A stretch of 22,293 bases of DNA. Source: Pseudomonadota bacterium (lineage in GTDB: Bacteria > Pseudomonadota > Gammaproteobacteria > Steroidobacterales > Steroidobacteraceae). Below the pieces are notes generated by a model. It was given only the letters and a program-made list of their open reading frames with translations, was not told the DNA's origin and searched no databases. This document shows, one piece after another, positions 6,948-13,851 of this stretch. Position 1 is the stretch's first letter. Every line of letters begins with the position of its first letter. The position numbers and the translations under genes were made by a program. The stretch covers positions 1 to 22,293 of the forward strand of contig JAEYXD010000041.1 in the NCBI GenBank assembly GCA_023428645.1, read 5' to 3'.

Positions 6948-8438
6948 ATGTCACAACCGCTGATCGAGCTGACGCATTGCTCATTGATTCTGGACGACCA
7001 CACGATTCTCGACGACGTGAGCTTCGCGCTGCGCGCCGGCGAGCGTTGGGCACTGATCGGTGCGAACGGCTCGGGCAAGACGATGTTGCTCAAGATGATG
7101 CGCGGCGACATGTGGCCCACGCCGACCGGGCGCGAGCAGCGCATCTATCGATTCGCCGGCACCGCGCGCGAGGCGGCGGGTAACAAGCATCACATCGCGT
7201 ACGTCGGATCGGAACGGCAAGACAAGTACGTTCGCTACGATTGGGATCTCACGGTGACGCAAGTCGTTACGACGGGGCTGTTCGACGAGGACATCCCGCT
7301 GACGACGCCGAATGCGCGACAGCAGGCGAAGGTCGAGGGCATGCTGAAGCGCTTCGGATTGTGGGGTCTGCGGGCGCGCAGCTTTCTGTCGCTGTCATAT
7401 GGACAGCGCCGGCTCACGCTCGTGGCGCGCGCCTTCGTGAGCGATGCGAAAGTGCTGCTGCTCGATGAAGTCTTCAATGGCCTGGACGTGCGGGCGAAAG
7501 GGAAGCTGAAACGAGCGCTCGAAGTGCCGCGCGAAAGCCATGCGTGGATCATCACCTCGCACCGGCCGACGGAGCTGCCGGCGAACGTGACGCATGTTGC
7601 GTATCTCGAAGGGGGGCGATTGACGCTCGATGCGCCAGCGAGATCCGCGGCCAGCGCCGCAACGCCGCGACCGAGTGTTCGGACGGCGGCACCGCGCGTC
7701 CGGTCAGCAGCACCGCGAGCCCGCGTGTCGACGACGAAGGCACCCGCGGCGCGCAATGACTGGCTCGTGCGCATTTCGAATGCGGACCTCTATCGCGACT
7801 ACCGGCACGTCATTCGCCAGCTTGATTGGACGATTCGGCGCGGCGAGCATTGGGCCGTGCTCGGCGCGAACGGCTCGGGGAAGTCGAGCGTGCTCAGCTT
7901 GATCTACGGCGATCTGCATCCGGCGCTCGGCGGTACGATCGAGCGGCGCGGAGCGCCTCACGGCTCGCACATCTCCGGCTGGAAGCAGCGCGTGGGTTGG
8001 GTGTCGCCGGAGCTGCAGGCGGATCACTACCTCGCGAGCTCGCTCGAGGAGATCGTCATTTCAGGGCGCTACTCGAGCGTCGGGCTCAACGACGCGCCCA
8101 CCGCGGCCGATCGCCGCGCCGCGACACGCTGGCTGCGCTTCTTCGGCATCGAACACCTGCGCGAGCGCGGCCCGCGTCAGGTGTCGTATGGTCAGATGCG
8201 CCTGGCGCTGTTCGCCCGCGCGATGGTGAACGCGCCGGAATTGCTGCTGCTCGACGAGCCGTGCACGGGATTGGACGGCGATGTGCGTGAGCACGTGCTC
8301 GACGTGCTGCAAAGAATCGCGGAGCAGGGCACGCAGCTCGTCATGGCGGTGCACGACGCAAGCGATATCGTGCCGGCAGTCGCGCATGTCCTGCGGATCG
8401 AACGCGGCGGGAAGACGCGGCAGGAGGAGAGGGGGTGA
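6948..8438 (+). CDS. Double-ATPase ABC protein, ModF/PhrA-like
   Basis: A 496-residue soluble protein with two complete ABC nucleotide-binding domains and no membrane segments. Domain 1 has Walker A GANGSGKT (38-45), signature LSYGQ (149-153) and Walker B VLLLDEV (169-175), where Val replaces the common Pro. Domain 2 has Walker A GANGSGKS (306-313), signature VSYGQ (412-416) and Walker B LLLLDEP (432-438). A linker rich in Arg, Ala, Ser and Pro (about 229-268) joins them. Length and domain order match E. coli ModF (PhrA), 490 residues, a protein of unclear role encoded beside the molybdate transporter. No molybdate or other permease is present here. The ATG at 6948 is preferred to an in-frame TTG nine bases upstream. 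It may be a translation- or repair-related ABC-F-like factor; this is unresolved. Confidence 0.85.
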   Translation: MSQPLIELTHCSLILDDHTILDDVSFALRAGERWALIGANGSGKTMLLKMMRGDMWPTPTGREQRIYRFAGTAREAAGNKHHIAYVGSERQDKYVRYDWDLTVTQVVTTGLFDEDIPLTTPNARQQAKVEGMLKRFGLWGLRARSFLSLSYGQRRLTLVARAFVSDAKVLLLDEVFNGLDVRAKGKLKRALEVPRESHAWIITSHRPTELPANVTHVAYLEGGRLTLDAPARSAASAATPRPSVRTAAPRVRSAAPRARVSTTKAPAARNDWLVRISNADLYRDYRHVIRQLDWTIRRGEHWAVLGANGSGKSSVLSLIYGDLHPALGGTIERRGAPHGSHISGWKQRVGWVSPELQADHYLASSLEEIVISGRYSSVGLNDAPTAADRRAATRWLRFFGIEHLRERGPRQVSYGQMRLALFARAMVNAPELLLLDEPCTGLDGDVREHVLDVLQRIAEQGTQLVMAVHDASDIVPAVAHVLRIERGGKTRQEERG

Positions 8439-8462
8439 GGCTAAGAGGGCTCCCATCCCTAG

Positions 8463-8487
8463 CCTTCCCCCGCTGCGCGGGGGAAGG
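8463..8487. repeat. REP-like palindrome between convergent genes
   Basis: CCTTCCCCCGC (8463-8473) and GCGGGGGAAGG (8477-8487) are perfect 11-base inverted arms around a TGC loop. It sits in the 69-base gap between the convergent ABC and PhzF genes. No T-tract follows on either strand. The CCTTCCCCCGC..GCGGGGGAAGG form resembles the dispersed extragenic palindromes common in GC-rich proteobacteria. A related imperfect element is at 14641-14658. It may also block read-through in both directions. Confidence 0.55.
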
Positions 8488-8507
8488 GGAGTTGGTTGAA
8501 GCCGTAT

Positions 8508-9407
8508 TTAAATTTGGGCTTCGTAGACGATCACGGCGTCGCCGACGATGCGGACCGATTGCGCCACCTTGCCCGAGGACTCCACCTCGACGTGCACCCG
8601 GCCTGGCCGGCGCACCCACGCACCCTGCCGGCCTTCGAACACGACGCGGCCATCCTTCGGTACGAGCAAGCCTTGATTGACCAGATAGACCCCGAGCATC
8701 CCGTGCGCATTGCCGCTCACCGGGTCCTCTGGAATGCCGAGCGCCGGACAGAACATGCGTGATTCGGTGCCCGGGCCCGCATCGGTCGGGCTCATCGCGA
8801 ACACGAAGTAGCCTTCCGCGCCGACGTGCGCCGACAAGCGCGACAGCGCCTCGAAATCCGGCTTGATCGAATCGAGCAGCTCGGGCGAGCGCAACCCGAT
8901 GAGCAGACGCGACGTGCCCTTCGTCATGATCTGCAACGGGCAGTCGTGATGCAGGCTCGGGCTGGAGATGCCGAGCGCGTTCAAGACTTGCGTGCGGTGA
9001 TGATCCGGGATGACCGGCCCGAATGACGGCGGGTTCTGGGTAATCGCAATGCGCAGATCGCCTTCCGCCTCGGCGACCTCGATCTCCACGATGCCGGCGC
9101 CAGTGCGCTGCCGCAATTTGCCGGGCGGCTTGCCGTCCTTTTTCGCGCGCACATATTGCGCGGCGATCGTCGCGTGGCCGACGAACGGGATCGAATGTCG
9201 CGGCGTGAAGTACTTCACCTGCACGTCGTGATCGTGCGATTCGGGCTCGAGCACGAAGGCCGTTTCGCCGTTCACCTCCGTGGCGATCGTCTGCATGTCC
9301 TCGTCGGACAAGTCGTCGGCGTCCAGCACGACGATCGCGGGATTGCCGCAGAAGCGCTGACGCGTGAATGCATCGACGTGAAACAGGCGGCAACGGCGGT
9401 TGGCCAT
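8508..9407 (-). CDS. PhzF-family isomerase/epimerase
   Basis: A 299-residue protein of the PhzF (phenazine biosynthesis-like, diaminopimelate-epimerase-fold) family. The opening CRLFHVDAFTRQRFCGNPAIVV is the family signature. EVNGETAFV follows, with Glu48 at the place of the catalytic Glu45 of Pseudomonas PhzF. TPRHSIPFVGHATIAA and, near the C-terminus, GIPEDPVSGNAHG correspond to the two halves of the substrate-binding site. Most members are not phenazine enzymes and the substrate is unknown; no phenazine cluster is present here, so none is implied. The ATG at 9407 opens the family N-terminus and has a GAGG about 11 bases upstream. The frame remains open further upstream, but that part would cross the riboswitch leader. 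It is divergent from the thiamine operon. Confidence 0.88.
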   Translation of the reverse strand: MANRRCRLFHVDAFTRQRFCGNPAIVVLDADDLSDEDMQTIATEVNGETAFVLEPESHDHDVQVKYFTPRHSIPFVGHATIAAQYVRAKKDGKPPGKLRQRTGAGIVEIEVAEAEGDLRIAITQNPPSFGPVIPDHHRTQVLNALGISSPSLHHDCPLQIMTKGTSRLLIGLRSPELLDSIKPDFEALSRLSAHVGAEGYFVFAMSPTDAGPGTESRMFCPALGIPEDPVSGNAHGMLGVYLVNQGLLVPKDGRVVFEGRQGAWVRRPGRVHVEVESSGKVAQSVRIVGDAVIVYEAQI

Positions 9408-9493
9408 AAAGAGCACGGACCTCGGCTGGAATGAAGGAGAGCACTTATGGCGGAACTGCGGCAGGAGCGCAAGCCGCCTGTCCTTGTCCCGCC

Positions 9494-9522
9494 TTGCCGC
9501 CGCCCGACGGCCGTCATACACT
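9494..9522 (+). promoter_or_regulatory. Candidate promoter of the thiamine-salvage operon
   Basis: TTGCCG (9494-9499) and TACACT (9517-9522) match the sigma-70 -35 and -10 consensus at four of six positions each, with the ideal 17-base spacer. The predicted transcript start, near 9529, coincides with the first bases of the riboswitch P1 region, which supports the call. Confidence 0.5.
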
Positions 9523-9527
9523 CCGCG

Positions 9528-9645
9528 GCGCCTAAGGGGTGGCCCTGACTCGGGCCTGAGATGTCGGCTGCGATGCAAATCGCTCACCGGCGGACCCATT
9601 GAACCTGATCCGGTTAGTACCGGCGTAGGGAGCAGGTCGTGCGCC
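9528..9645 (+). promoter_or_regulatory. TPP riboswitch (THI element)
   Basis: The leader contains the conserved THI-element segments in order. AAGGGGTG begins at 9534 and CTGAGA is at 9556-9561. A variable P3 arm follows. The core is ACCCATTGAACCTGATCCGG from 9594, a CCGGT-TAGT-ACCGG stem (P5) at 9610-9623, and GCGTAGGGA ending at 9631. GGCGC at 9528 can close the element with GCGCC at 9641-9645. The aptamer binds thiamine pyrophosphate and represses downstream genes. The next gene is a TonB-dependent receptor followed by a PnuC-type transporter and a kinase. That makes this the control element of a thiamine uptake operon. No intrinsic terminator with a T-tract follows, so control is probably at translation, through the hairpin at 9687-9713. 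Confidence 0.95.
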
Positions 9646-9686
9646 ATTCGTCGCCTCGAATCCATACTGCTTATCTCGCTGCCTAA

Positions 9687-9713
9687 CGGATCTTCTTAAC
9701 CAAAGAGGATCTG
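9687..9713 (+). promoter_or_regulatory. Shine-Dalgarno-sequestering hairpin (riboswitch expression platform)
   Basis: GATCTTCTT (9689-9697) pairs with AAGAGGATC (9703-9711) across an AACCA loop, with one G-U pair. C9687-G9713 and G9688-U9712 extend the stem to 11 pairs. The 3' arm contains the AGAGGA ribosome-binding site (9704-9709), 5 bases before the ATG at 9715. When the hairpin forms the ribosome site is hidden, as expected for a TPP riboswitch acting on translation. CGGATC (9687-9692) in the 5' arm is also complementary to GATCCG (9607-9612) in the aptamer, a possible but unproven switch pairing. Confidence 0.7.
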
Positions 9714-9714
9714 T

Positions 9715-11814
9715 ATGCGTGCCATTGCCTTTTCTTTTGCCATCGGTGCTCTCGCGCCCGCGTTGAGCGCTGCGGACGTGCTCGAAGAAGTCGTCGTCAC
9801 CGCGACGTTGCGCGAGCAACGGCTCGTCGAGACGCCCTCGAGCCTGACCGTGCTCGACGACCAATTCTTGCGGGATGCCGGCCGCCAGCACTTCGAAGAC
9901 GTCCTGTCCACCGTGCCCAACCTGCATTGGGCGTCCGGCACCTCGCGGCCGCGATTCTTCCTGATTCGTGGCATCGGCGAGCGCGAGCAATGGGAAGGCG
10001 CGCCGAACCCATCCGTCGGCTTTCTCATCGACGACGTCGACTTCAGCGGCATCGGCATGTCGGCGACGTTGTTCGACATCGACCAGATCGAAGTGCTGCG
10101 CGGTCCGCAAGGGTTGCGCTATGGCGCCAACGCGCTGGCAGGCCTGATCTCGGTGCGCAGTCACGATCCGGAGCAGGAGTTTCGGATTGCGACGGAGGCG
10201 ACCGTCGGCAACTACGACACGCGTTCGCTCGGTGCGTCGGTGACCGGTCCTGTCGAAGCGCTGAATTCGGCGTGGCGGGTCGCGGTGCAGCGCTCGCGCA
10301 GCGATGGGTTTCGCGACGATCCATATCTGCATCGCGACGACACGAACGGCCGCGACGAGCTGACCGCGCGCGGCAAATGGCGCTGGCAGCCGAACGAAGC
10401 AACGACGGCCGATCTGACGTGGCTGCACACCGATCTCGACAACAACTACGACGCGTGGTCGATCGACAATTCGCGCCGCTCGCTCGCGGACCGGCCTGGC
10501 AAGGATTCGCAGCAGGCGGATGCATTCTCGCTGCGCGTCCGATCGGCGCTCGCGAATGGCAATGAGCTGACCGTGATCGCGACGCATGCCGCTGCCGACG
10601 GCGAATACAGCTATGACGAGGATTGGGGCAATCCAGAGAGCTGGGCGCCGTACACCTACGACTATTTCTATCGCTCCTTGAGCGACCGTCGTGCGCGGAC
10701 GCTCGAAGCGCGCCTGGCCTCGAAGCCGGCGCAGCGTGCCGGCGAGGTCGCCTGGCTCGCGGGCGCGTACGTGCTCGACCTGGACTACGCGCTGCGCGAG
10801 ACACGCGTCGGCGAGTTCGCCGATCCTGGCTTTCCGGAGCCCGATATCACGAACGACGTACTGGCGAGCCGCTTCGATGCGATGAACGTCGCACTGTTCG
10901 GTCAGCTCGATGGTCGCTGGACCGATCGCTGGGGCTGGTCGTTCGGCCTGCGTGCCGAACAGCGCGAGTCCGACTACGTCGATCAGGGGATGCAAGGCGG
11001 TGAGTCGCGCGTGACCGACGTGGGGGAGCGCGATCGTATGCTCGGCGGCCAGGCATCGCTGCTGTTCGATCTGTCGTCGGATGCGCGCGTGTTCGCGACG
11101 TTGAGCCGCGGCTACAAGGCGGGCGGATTCAATCTCGGTCGCGCGGCGGCGCTGCAGCCGCGCTTCGCGCCCGAGTATCTGTGGGGTCTCGACATCGGCG
11201 CGAAAGGCGAATGGTTCGAGCGCAGCCTGTACGCGGACGTCGCGCTCTTCTACATGAAGCGCGATGACATGCAGGTGTCGACCGGCGTGCAAGAAGACGG
11301 TGTCGCGGCCAGCTACATCTTCGTGACCGACAACGCGTCGAGCGGCACGAACGCGGGCCTGGAGGCGAGCGTTCGCTGGCGTCCGACGCGGCAGCTCGAG
11401 CTGGGTGGCTCGCTCGCACTCCTGCGCACGCGCTACTCGGGTTACTGGTCCGAAGGCGTGGACATCAGCGACCGCGATCAGCCGCATGCGCCGGAGTATC
11501 AAGTCTCGCTGTACGCGGCGTGGCGCAGCAGCGCGGGGTGGATGGCGCGAGCGGATTTCGTGGCGCTCGATGATTTCTATTTCGACGTCCCGCCGGCGAA
11601 TCAGCGTGCCGATGCGTATTCCCTGACGCACCTGAAAGCCGGTTACGAGGGCGAGCGCTTCAGCGCGTACGTCTGGGCGCGCAATGTGTTCGACGAGGAT
11701 TACATCGTGCGCGGCTTCTTCTTCGCGAACGAGCCGCCGGATTGGGAAGACAAGCGCTACGTGCAGCTCGGCGAGCCGCGCCAGGTGGGCATCACCGTGC
11801 GCTGGGAATATTGA
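9715..11814 (+). CDS. TonB-dependent outer-membrane receptor, predicted thiamine uptake
   Basis: A 699-residue outer-membrane active transporter. A short signal peptide (about residues 1-19, ending ALSA) is followed by a TonB box-like segment, EEVVVTAT (24-31). The plug domain runs to about residue 145, with VLDDQFLRDAG, RPRFFLIRGIG and the IEVLRGPQGLRYGANALAGLI motif. The 22-strand-type barrel follows, with many alternating aromatic and charged segments, SRGYKAGGFN, and a final strand GITVRWEY that ends in Tyr, as outer-membrane barrels do. Substrate is inferred from context: a TPP riboswitch directly upstream and PnuT plus a kinase downstream. Thiamine, its phosphates or a precursor are all possible. 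It would depend on TonB-ExbB-ExbD encoded elsewhere. The start has a strong ribosome site, AGAGGA, buried in the hairpin just upstream. Confidence 0.92.
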   Translation: MRAIAFSFAIGALAPALSAADVLEEVVVTATLREQRLVETPSSLTVLDDQFLRDAGRQHFEDVLSTVPNLHWASGTSRPRFFLIRGIGEREQWEGAPNPSVGFLIDDVDFSGIGMSATLFDIDQIEVLRGPQGLRYGANALAGLISVRSHDPEQEFRIATEATVGNYDTRSLGASVTGPVEALNSAWRVAVQRSRSDGFRDDPYLHRDDTNGRDELTARGKWRWQPNEATTADLTWLHTDLDNNYDAWSIDNSRRSLADRPGKDSQQADAFSLRVRSALANGNELTVIATHAAADGEYSYDEDWGNPESWAPYTYDYFYRSLSDRRARTLEARLASKPAQRAGEVAWLAGAYVLDLDYALRETRVGEFADPGFPEPDITNDVLASRFDAMNVALFGQLDGRWTDRWGWSFGLRAEQRESDYVDQGMQGGESRVTDVGERDRMLGGQASLLFDLSSDARVFATLSRGYKAGGFNLGRAAALQPRFAPEYLWGLDIGAKGEWFERSLYADVALFYMKRDDMQVSTGVQEDGVAASYIFVTDNASSGTNAGLEASVRWRPTRQLELGGSLALLRTRYSGYWSEGVDISDRDQPHAPEYQVSLYAAWRSSAGWMARADFVALDDFYFDVPPANQRADAYSLTHLKAGYEGERFSAYVWARNVFDEDYIVRGFFFANEPPDWEDKRYVQLGEPRQVGITVRWEY

Positions 11815-11835
11815 AGGTCAGCTCAGGAGTCTCAC

Positions 11836-12078
11836 ATGCATACCGCGATCGAAATCAGCTTGTATCCGCTCGCTGCCGACTACGTTCCGTCCATCAAGGC
11901 GTTCATCGAGCGCTTGAACACCTATCCGGAAATCAATGTCGTCACGAACGCGATGAGCACGCAGATCTCCGGCGAGCATCGCCGGGTGTTCGAGATCCTC
12001 GCGCAGGAGACGGAAGCGACGTTCGCGGAGACGGGGCGCAAAGTGTTCGTGATGAAAGTGCTCGGCGGGGCCGCGTAA
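11836..12078 (+). CDS. Small YkoF-like thiamine-binding protein
   Basis: An 80-residue protein with the pattern of the YkoF/MTH1187 thiamine-binding family (Thiamine_BP, formerly DUF77). It shows an initial strand IEISLYPLAADYVPSI, helix KAFIERLN, a strand INVVTNAMSTQISGE and a final helix-strand unit ending VFVMKVLGG. The MSTQISGE segment corresponds to the family's conserved T..(I/E).GE turn. Known members bind thiamine or its pyrimidine moiety as oligomers. There is no signal peptide, so the protein should be cytoplasmic and cannot act as a classical periplasmic binding protein. It has a good AGGAG site (11825-11829) 6 bases before the ATG. It lies 21 bases after the receptor and 4 bases before the transporter. 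Possible roles are buffering or handing thiamine to the kinase; neither is shown. Confidence 0.8.
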   Translation: MHTAIEISLYPLAADYVPSIKAFIERLNTYPEINVVTNAMSTQISGEHRRVFEILAQETEATFAETGRKVFVMKVLGGAA

Positions 12079-12082
12079 CGCC

Positions 12083-12703
12083 GTGCACGACCTGCTGACA
12101 CAGCTGCGCGCGACGACACCGAGCGAGGCGATCGGCGCCGCGCTCGGTCTTGCGTACCTGCTGCTCGCGGTGCGCCGCAACCTGCTGTGCTGGCTGTGCG
12201 CGTTCATCAGTACGGCGATCTATCTCGTGCTGTTCGCGCGCGCGGCGCTGTACATGCAATCGCTGCTGCAGGTGTTCTATCTCGTCATGGCCGTCGTCGG
12301 CTTCATCGATTGGCGCCGCGGCCGCACGGAGGAGGCGGGCGTTCTGATTCGGACGTGGGGCGTGCGCGAGCACGCGCTCGCTGCCGCGGGCGTTGCCGCC
12401 GCGACGCTGGCGAACGGCTGGTTTCTGGCGGCGCACACCGACGCCGCCGCGCCTTATCTCGACTCGTTCGTCACCTGGGGCAGCGTCGTCACGACATGGA
12501 TGGTCGCGCGCCGCGTGCTCGAGAACTGGCTGTACTGGATCGTCGTCGATGCGCTCGCCGCCTATTTGTATTTCACCCAGGGCCTGCTCGTCACGACCGC
12601 GCTGTTCGTGATCTACCTCGGCATCGTCGTGCGCGGCTACGTCGTGTGGCGGCGCGAACGGCGCGATCAAGCGAAGCTCGAGCGTGTCCATGTCTCTGCG
12701 TGA
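12083..12703 (+). CDS. pnuT: PnuC-family vitamin transporter, PnuT-type (thiamine)
   Basis: A 206-residue inner-membrane protein with about seven hydrophobic segments (roughly 16-30, 33-50, 55-75, 95-115, 124-142, 146-166 and 168-190). The WGSVVTTWMVARRVLENWLYWIVVDALAAYLYF block and the following GLLVTTALFVIYLGIVVRGYVVWRR are the most conserved part of the PnuC family. PnuC proteins work by facilitated diffusion, and transport is made one-way by intracellular phosphorylation. The thiamine assignment (PnuT) comes from the TPP riboswitch and the kinase in the same operon, not from a residue-level signature. The nicotinamide riboside and riboflavin branches are less likely. The start is GTG at 12083, four bases after the preceding stop, suggesting re-initiation. 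The 3' end overlaps the kinase start. Confidence 0.88.
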   Translation: MHDLLTQLRATTPSEAIGAALGLAYLLLAVRRNLLCWLCAFISTAIYLVLFARAALYMQSLLQVFYLVMAVVGFIDWRRGRTEEAGVLIRTWGVREHALAAAGVAAATLANGWFLAAHTDAAAPYLDSFVTWGSVVTTWMVARRVLENWLYWIVVDALAAYLYFTQGLLVTTALFVIYLGIVVRGYVVWRRERRDQAKLERVHVSA

Positions 12704-13502
12704 CATGTCCCCGCGTGACATCGCTGCGCGCGCGCTCGCGGTCGACGTGAGCGAGGTCATCAGCGTCGAGCGGATCAAACACGGATTGACCAACGAGAGC
12801 TGGCTCGTGCGTACGCCCGCGGACGCCGTCGTCGTGAGGGTGAGCAGCCGCCACGGCGCCTCATTGCAGATCGATCGTCTCGCGGAAGCGATCGTGCTCG
12901 ACGATGTGGGCGCCAACGGCATCGGCCCGCCGGTGCTCGCGTGGGACCTTACGCGGGGCGTGCTCGTCACGCGCTATCTCGGACCGACCTGCGCGCCCGA
13001 GTTGCTGCACAGTCCTGCGTACATAGAGCGTCTGGGTCGCGTCTTTCGTGCGCTGCACGCGCTCCCGATTCGTACGGGCGTGCGCGAGGTGCACTTGCCC
13101 TCGGTCATCGGCGGTTATCTGGAGACGCTGCACACGCTCGGCGCAACTGCGGGGACGCATGCCGACATCAGCGCGCGCGCGTTGGCGCTGGCGACTGACA
13201 TCGCGGCGTCGTCGCGTCCCTGTCTGTGTCACAACGATGTGCATCATCTGAACATCGTGGGGGGCGAGGCGCTGTACTTGATCGATTGGGAATACGCCGG
13301 CATCGGCGAGTCGTTCTTCGATCTCGCGTCCGTGTGCGTGTATCACGAGTATTCGCCCGCGGAGCGTGCGCTGCTGCTGCGCGCCATGCTCGGCGAGCCG
13401 CCGACTCCGTCACAGCTGGATAGGCTCGCTAAATGCTGCTGGCTGTTCGAGTACGTCCGTGACCTGTGGACGCAGGTGCGGGCGGCGGTCGATACTCGCT
13501 GA
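12690..13502 (+). CDS. APH/choline-kinase-family phosphotransferase, predicted thiamine kinase
   Basis: A 270-residue cytoplasmic kinase. N-terminal-lobe features are KHGLTNESWLVRT (nucleotide-binding loop) and VVVRVSS. The catalytic loop is HNDVHHLNI, giving His181, Asp183 and Asn188 (Brenner HxDxxxxN motif). The metal-binding Asp199 lies in IDWEYAGIG, which is typical of choline/ethanolamine kinase and E. coli ThiK relatives. From the operon it most likely phosphorylates thiamine to thiamine monophosphate, trapping what PnuT admits; ThiL elsewhere would be needed to make TPP. The substrate is inferred. The start overlaps the end of the transporter gene by 14 bases. GTG at 12684 and ATG at 12705 are alternatives. 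The stop is 2 bases before the ferredoxin ATG. Confidence 0.82.
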   Translation: MSLRDMSPRDIAARALAVDVSEVISVERIKHGLTNESWLVRTPADAVVVRVSSRHGASLQIDRLAEAIVLDDVGANGIGPPVLAWDLTRGVLVTRYLGPTCAPELLHSPAYIERLGRVFRALHALPIRTGVREVHLPSVIGGYLETLHTLGATAGTHADISARALALATDIAASSRPCLCHNDVHHLNIVGGEALYLIDWEYAGIGESFFDLASVCVYHEYSPAERALLLRAMLGEPPTPSQLDRLAKCCWLFEYVRDLWTQVRAAVDTR

Positions 13503-13504
13503 CC

Positions 13505-13822
13505 ATGCCAACGATCCACGTCACCGATATCTACGGCCAGCAGCACACGATCGAAGGAACGATCGGCATGAAGCTGATGGAAATCCTGCGCGAATACGAC
13601 TTCGGCGTCATCGCGAGCTGCGGCGGCTACTGCTCGTGCGCGACCTGCCACGTGTATGTCGACCCGGAATGGGTCGCGCGCCTGCCTGATCGCCAGTCGG
13701 ACGAAGCGGATCTGCTGTCCATCCTCACGACGTACGACAAGGCGACCTCGCGCTTGTCGTGTCAGGTGGAGTTCACCGCGGCGCTCGACGGCATCCGGCT
13801 GACGGTCGCGCCGGAAGAGTAG
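13505..13822 (+). CDS. [2Fe-2S] ferredoxin, adrenodoxin type
   Basis: A 105-residue electron carrier. Cluster ligands are Cys39, Cys45, Cys48 and Cys86, spaced C-x5-C-x2-C-x37-C as in adrenodoxin/putidaredoxin-type ferredoxins. An extra Cys43 lies inside the first loop (ASCGGYCSCATCHVYV). The typical MKLMEILREY helix precedes the loop, and RQSDEADLLS corresponds to the acidic partner-recognition helix. It starts 2 bases after the kinase stop, with no separate promoter visible, so it appears to belong to the thiamine operon transcript. Its redox partner is unknown. Proteins of this kind serve P450s, Rieske oxygenases or Fe-S cluster assembly. No such partner is in the window, and the link with thiamine may be only positional. 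Confidence 0.92.
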   Translation: MPTIHVTDIYGQQHTIEGTIGMKLMEILREYDFGVIASCGGYCSCATCHVYVDPEWVARLPDRQSDEADLLSILTTYDKATSRLSCQVEFTAALDGIRLTVAPEE

Positions 13823-13825
13823 GCC

Positions 13826-13851
13826 GACCTCAAGCCTTCTTGGCTTCGGTC
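13826..13851 (+). terminator. Candidate hairpin at the convergent ferredoxin/gpmA ends
   Basis: GACC-TC-AAGCC-TTCTT-GGCTT-C-GGTC (13826-13851) forms a 9-bp stem with a small internal loop, lying 4 bases after the ferredoxin stop and over the gpmA stop codon. Only a weak T-containing stretch follows. It is the only structure available to end the thiamine operon before it runs antisense through gpmA. Confidence 0.3.

Noticed and set aside
8508..9407. Phenazine biosynthesis gene
   Set aside because: Only a PhzF-fold protein is present, with no phzA-E or phzG neighbours; most members of this family act in other pathways.
8508..9665. Extended PhzF start running through the riboswitch leader
   Set aside because: The residues before the ATG at 9407 have no family similarity and would place coding sequence over the TPP aptamer.
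9532..11631. 699-codon minus-strand frame opposite the TonB receptor
   Set aside because: Same cause: low-complexity Arg/Ala-rich translation with no recognisable domain, lying over a clear receptor gene and its riboswitch.
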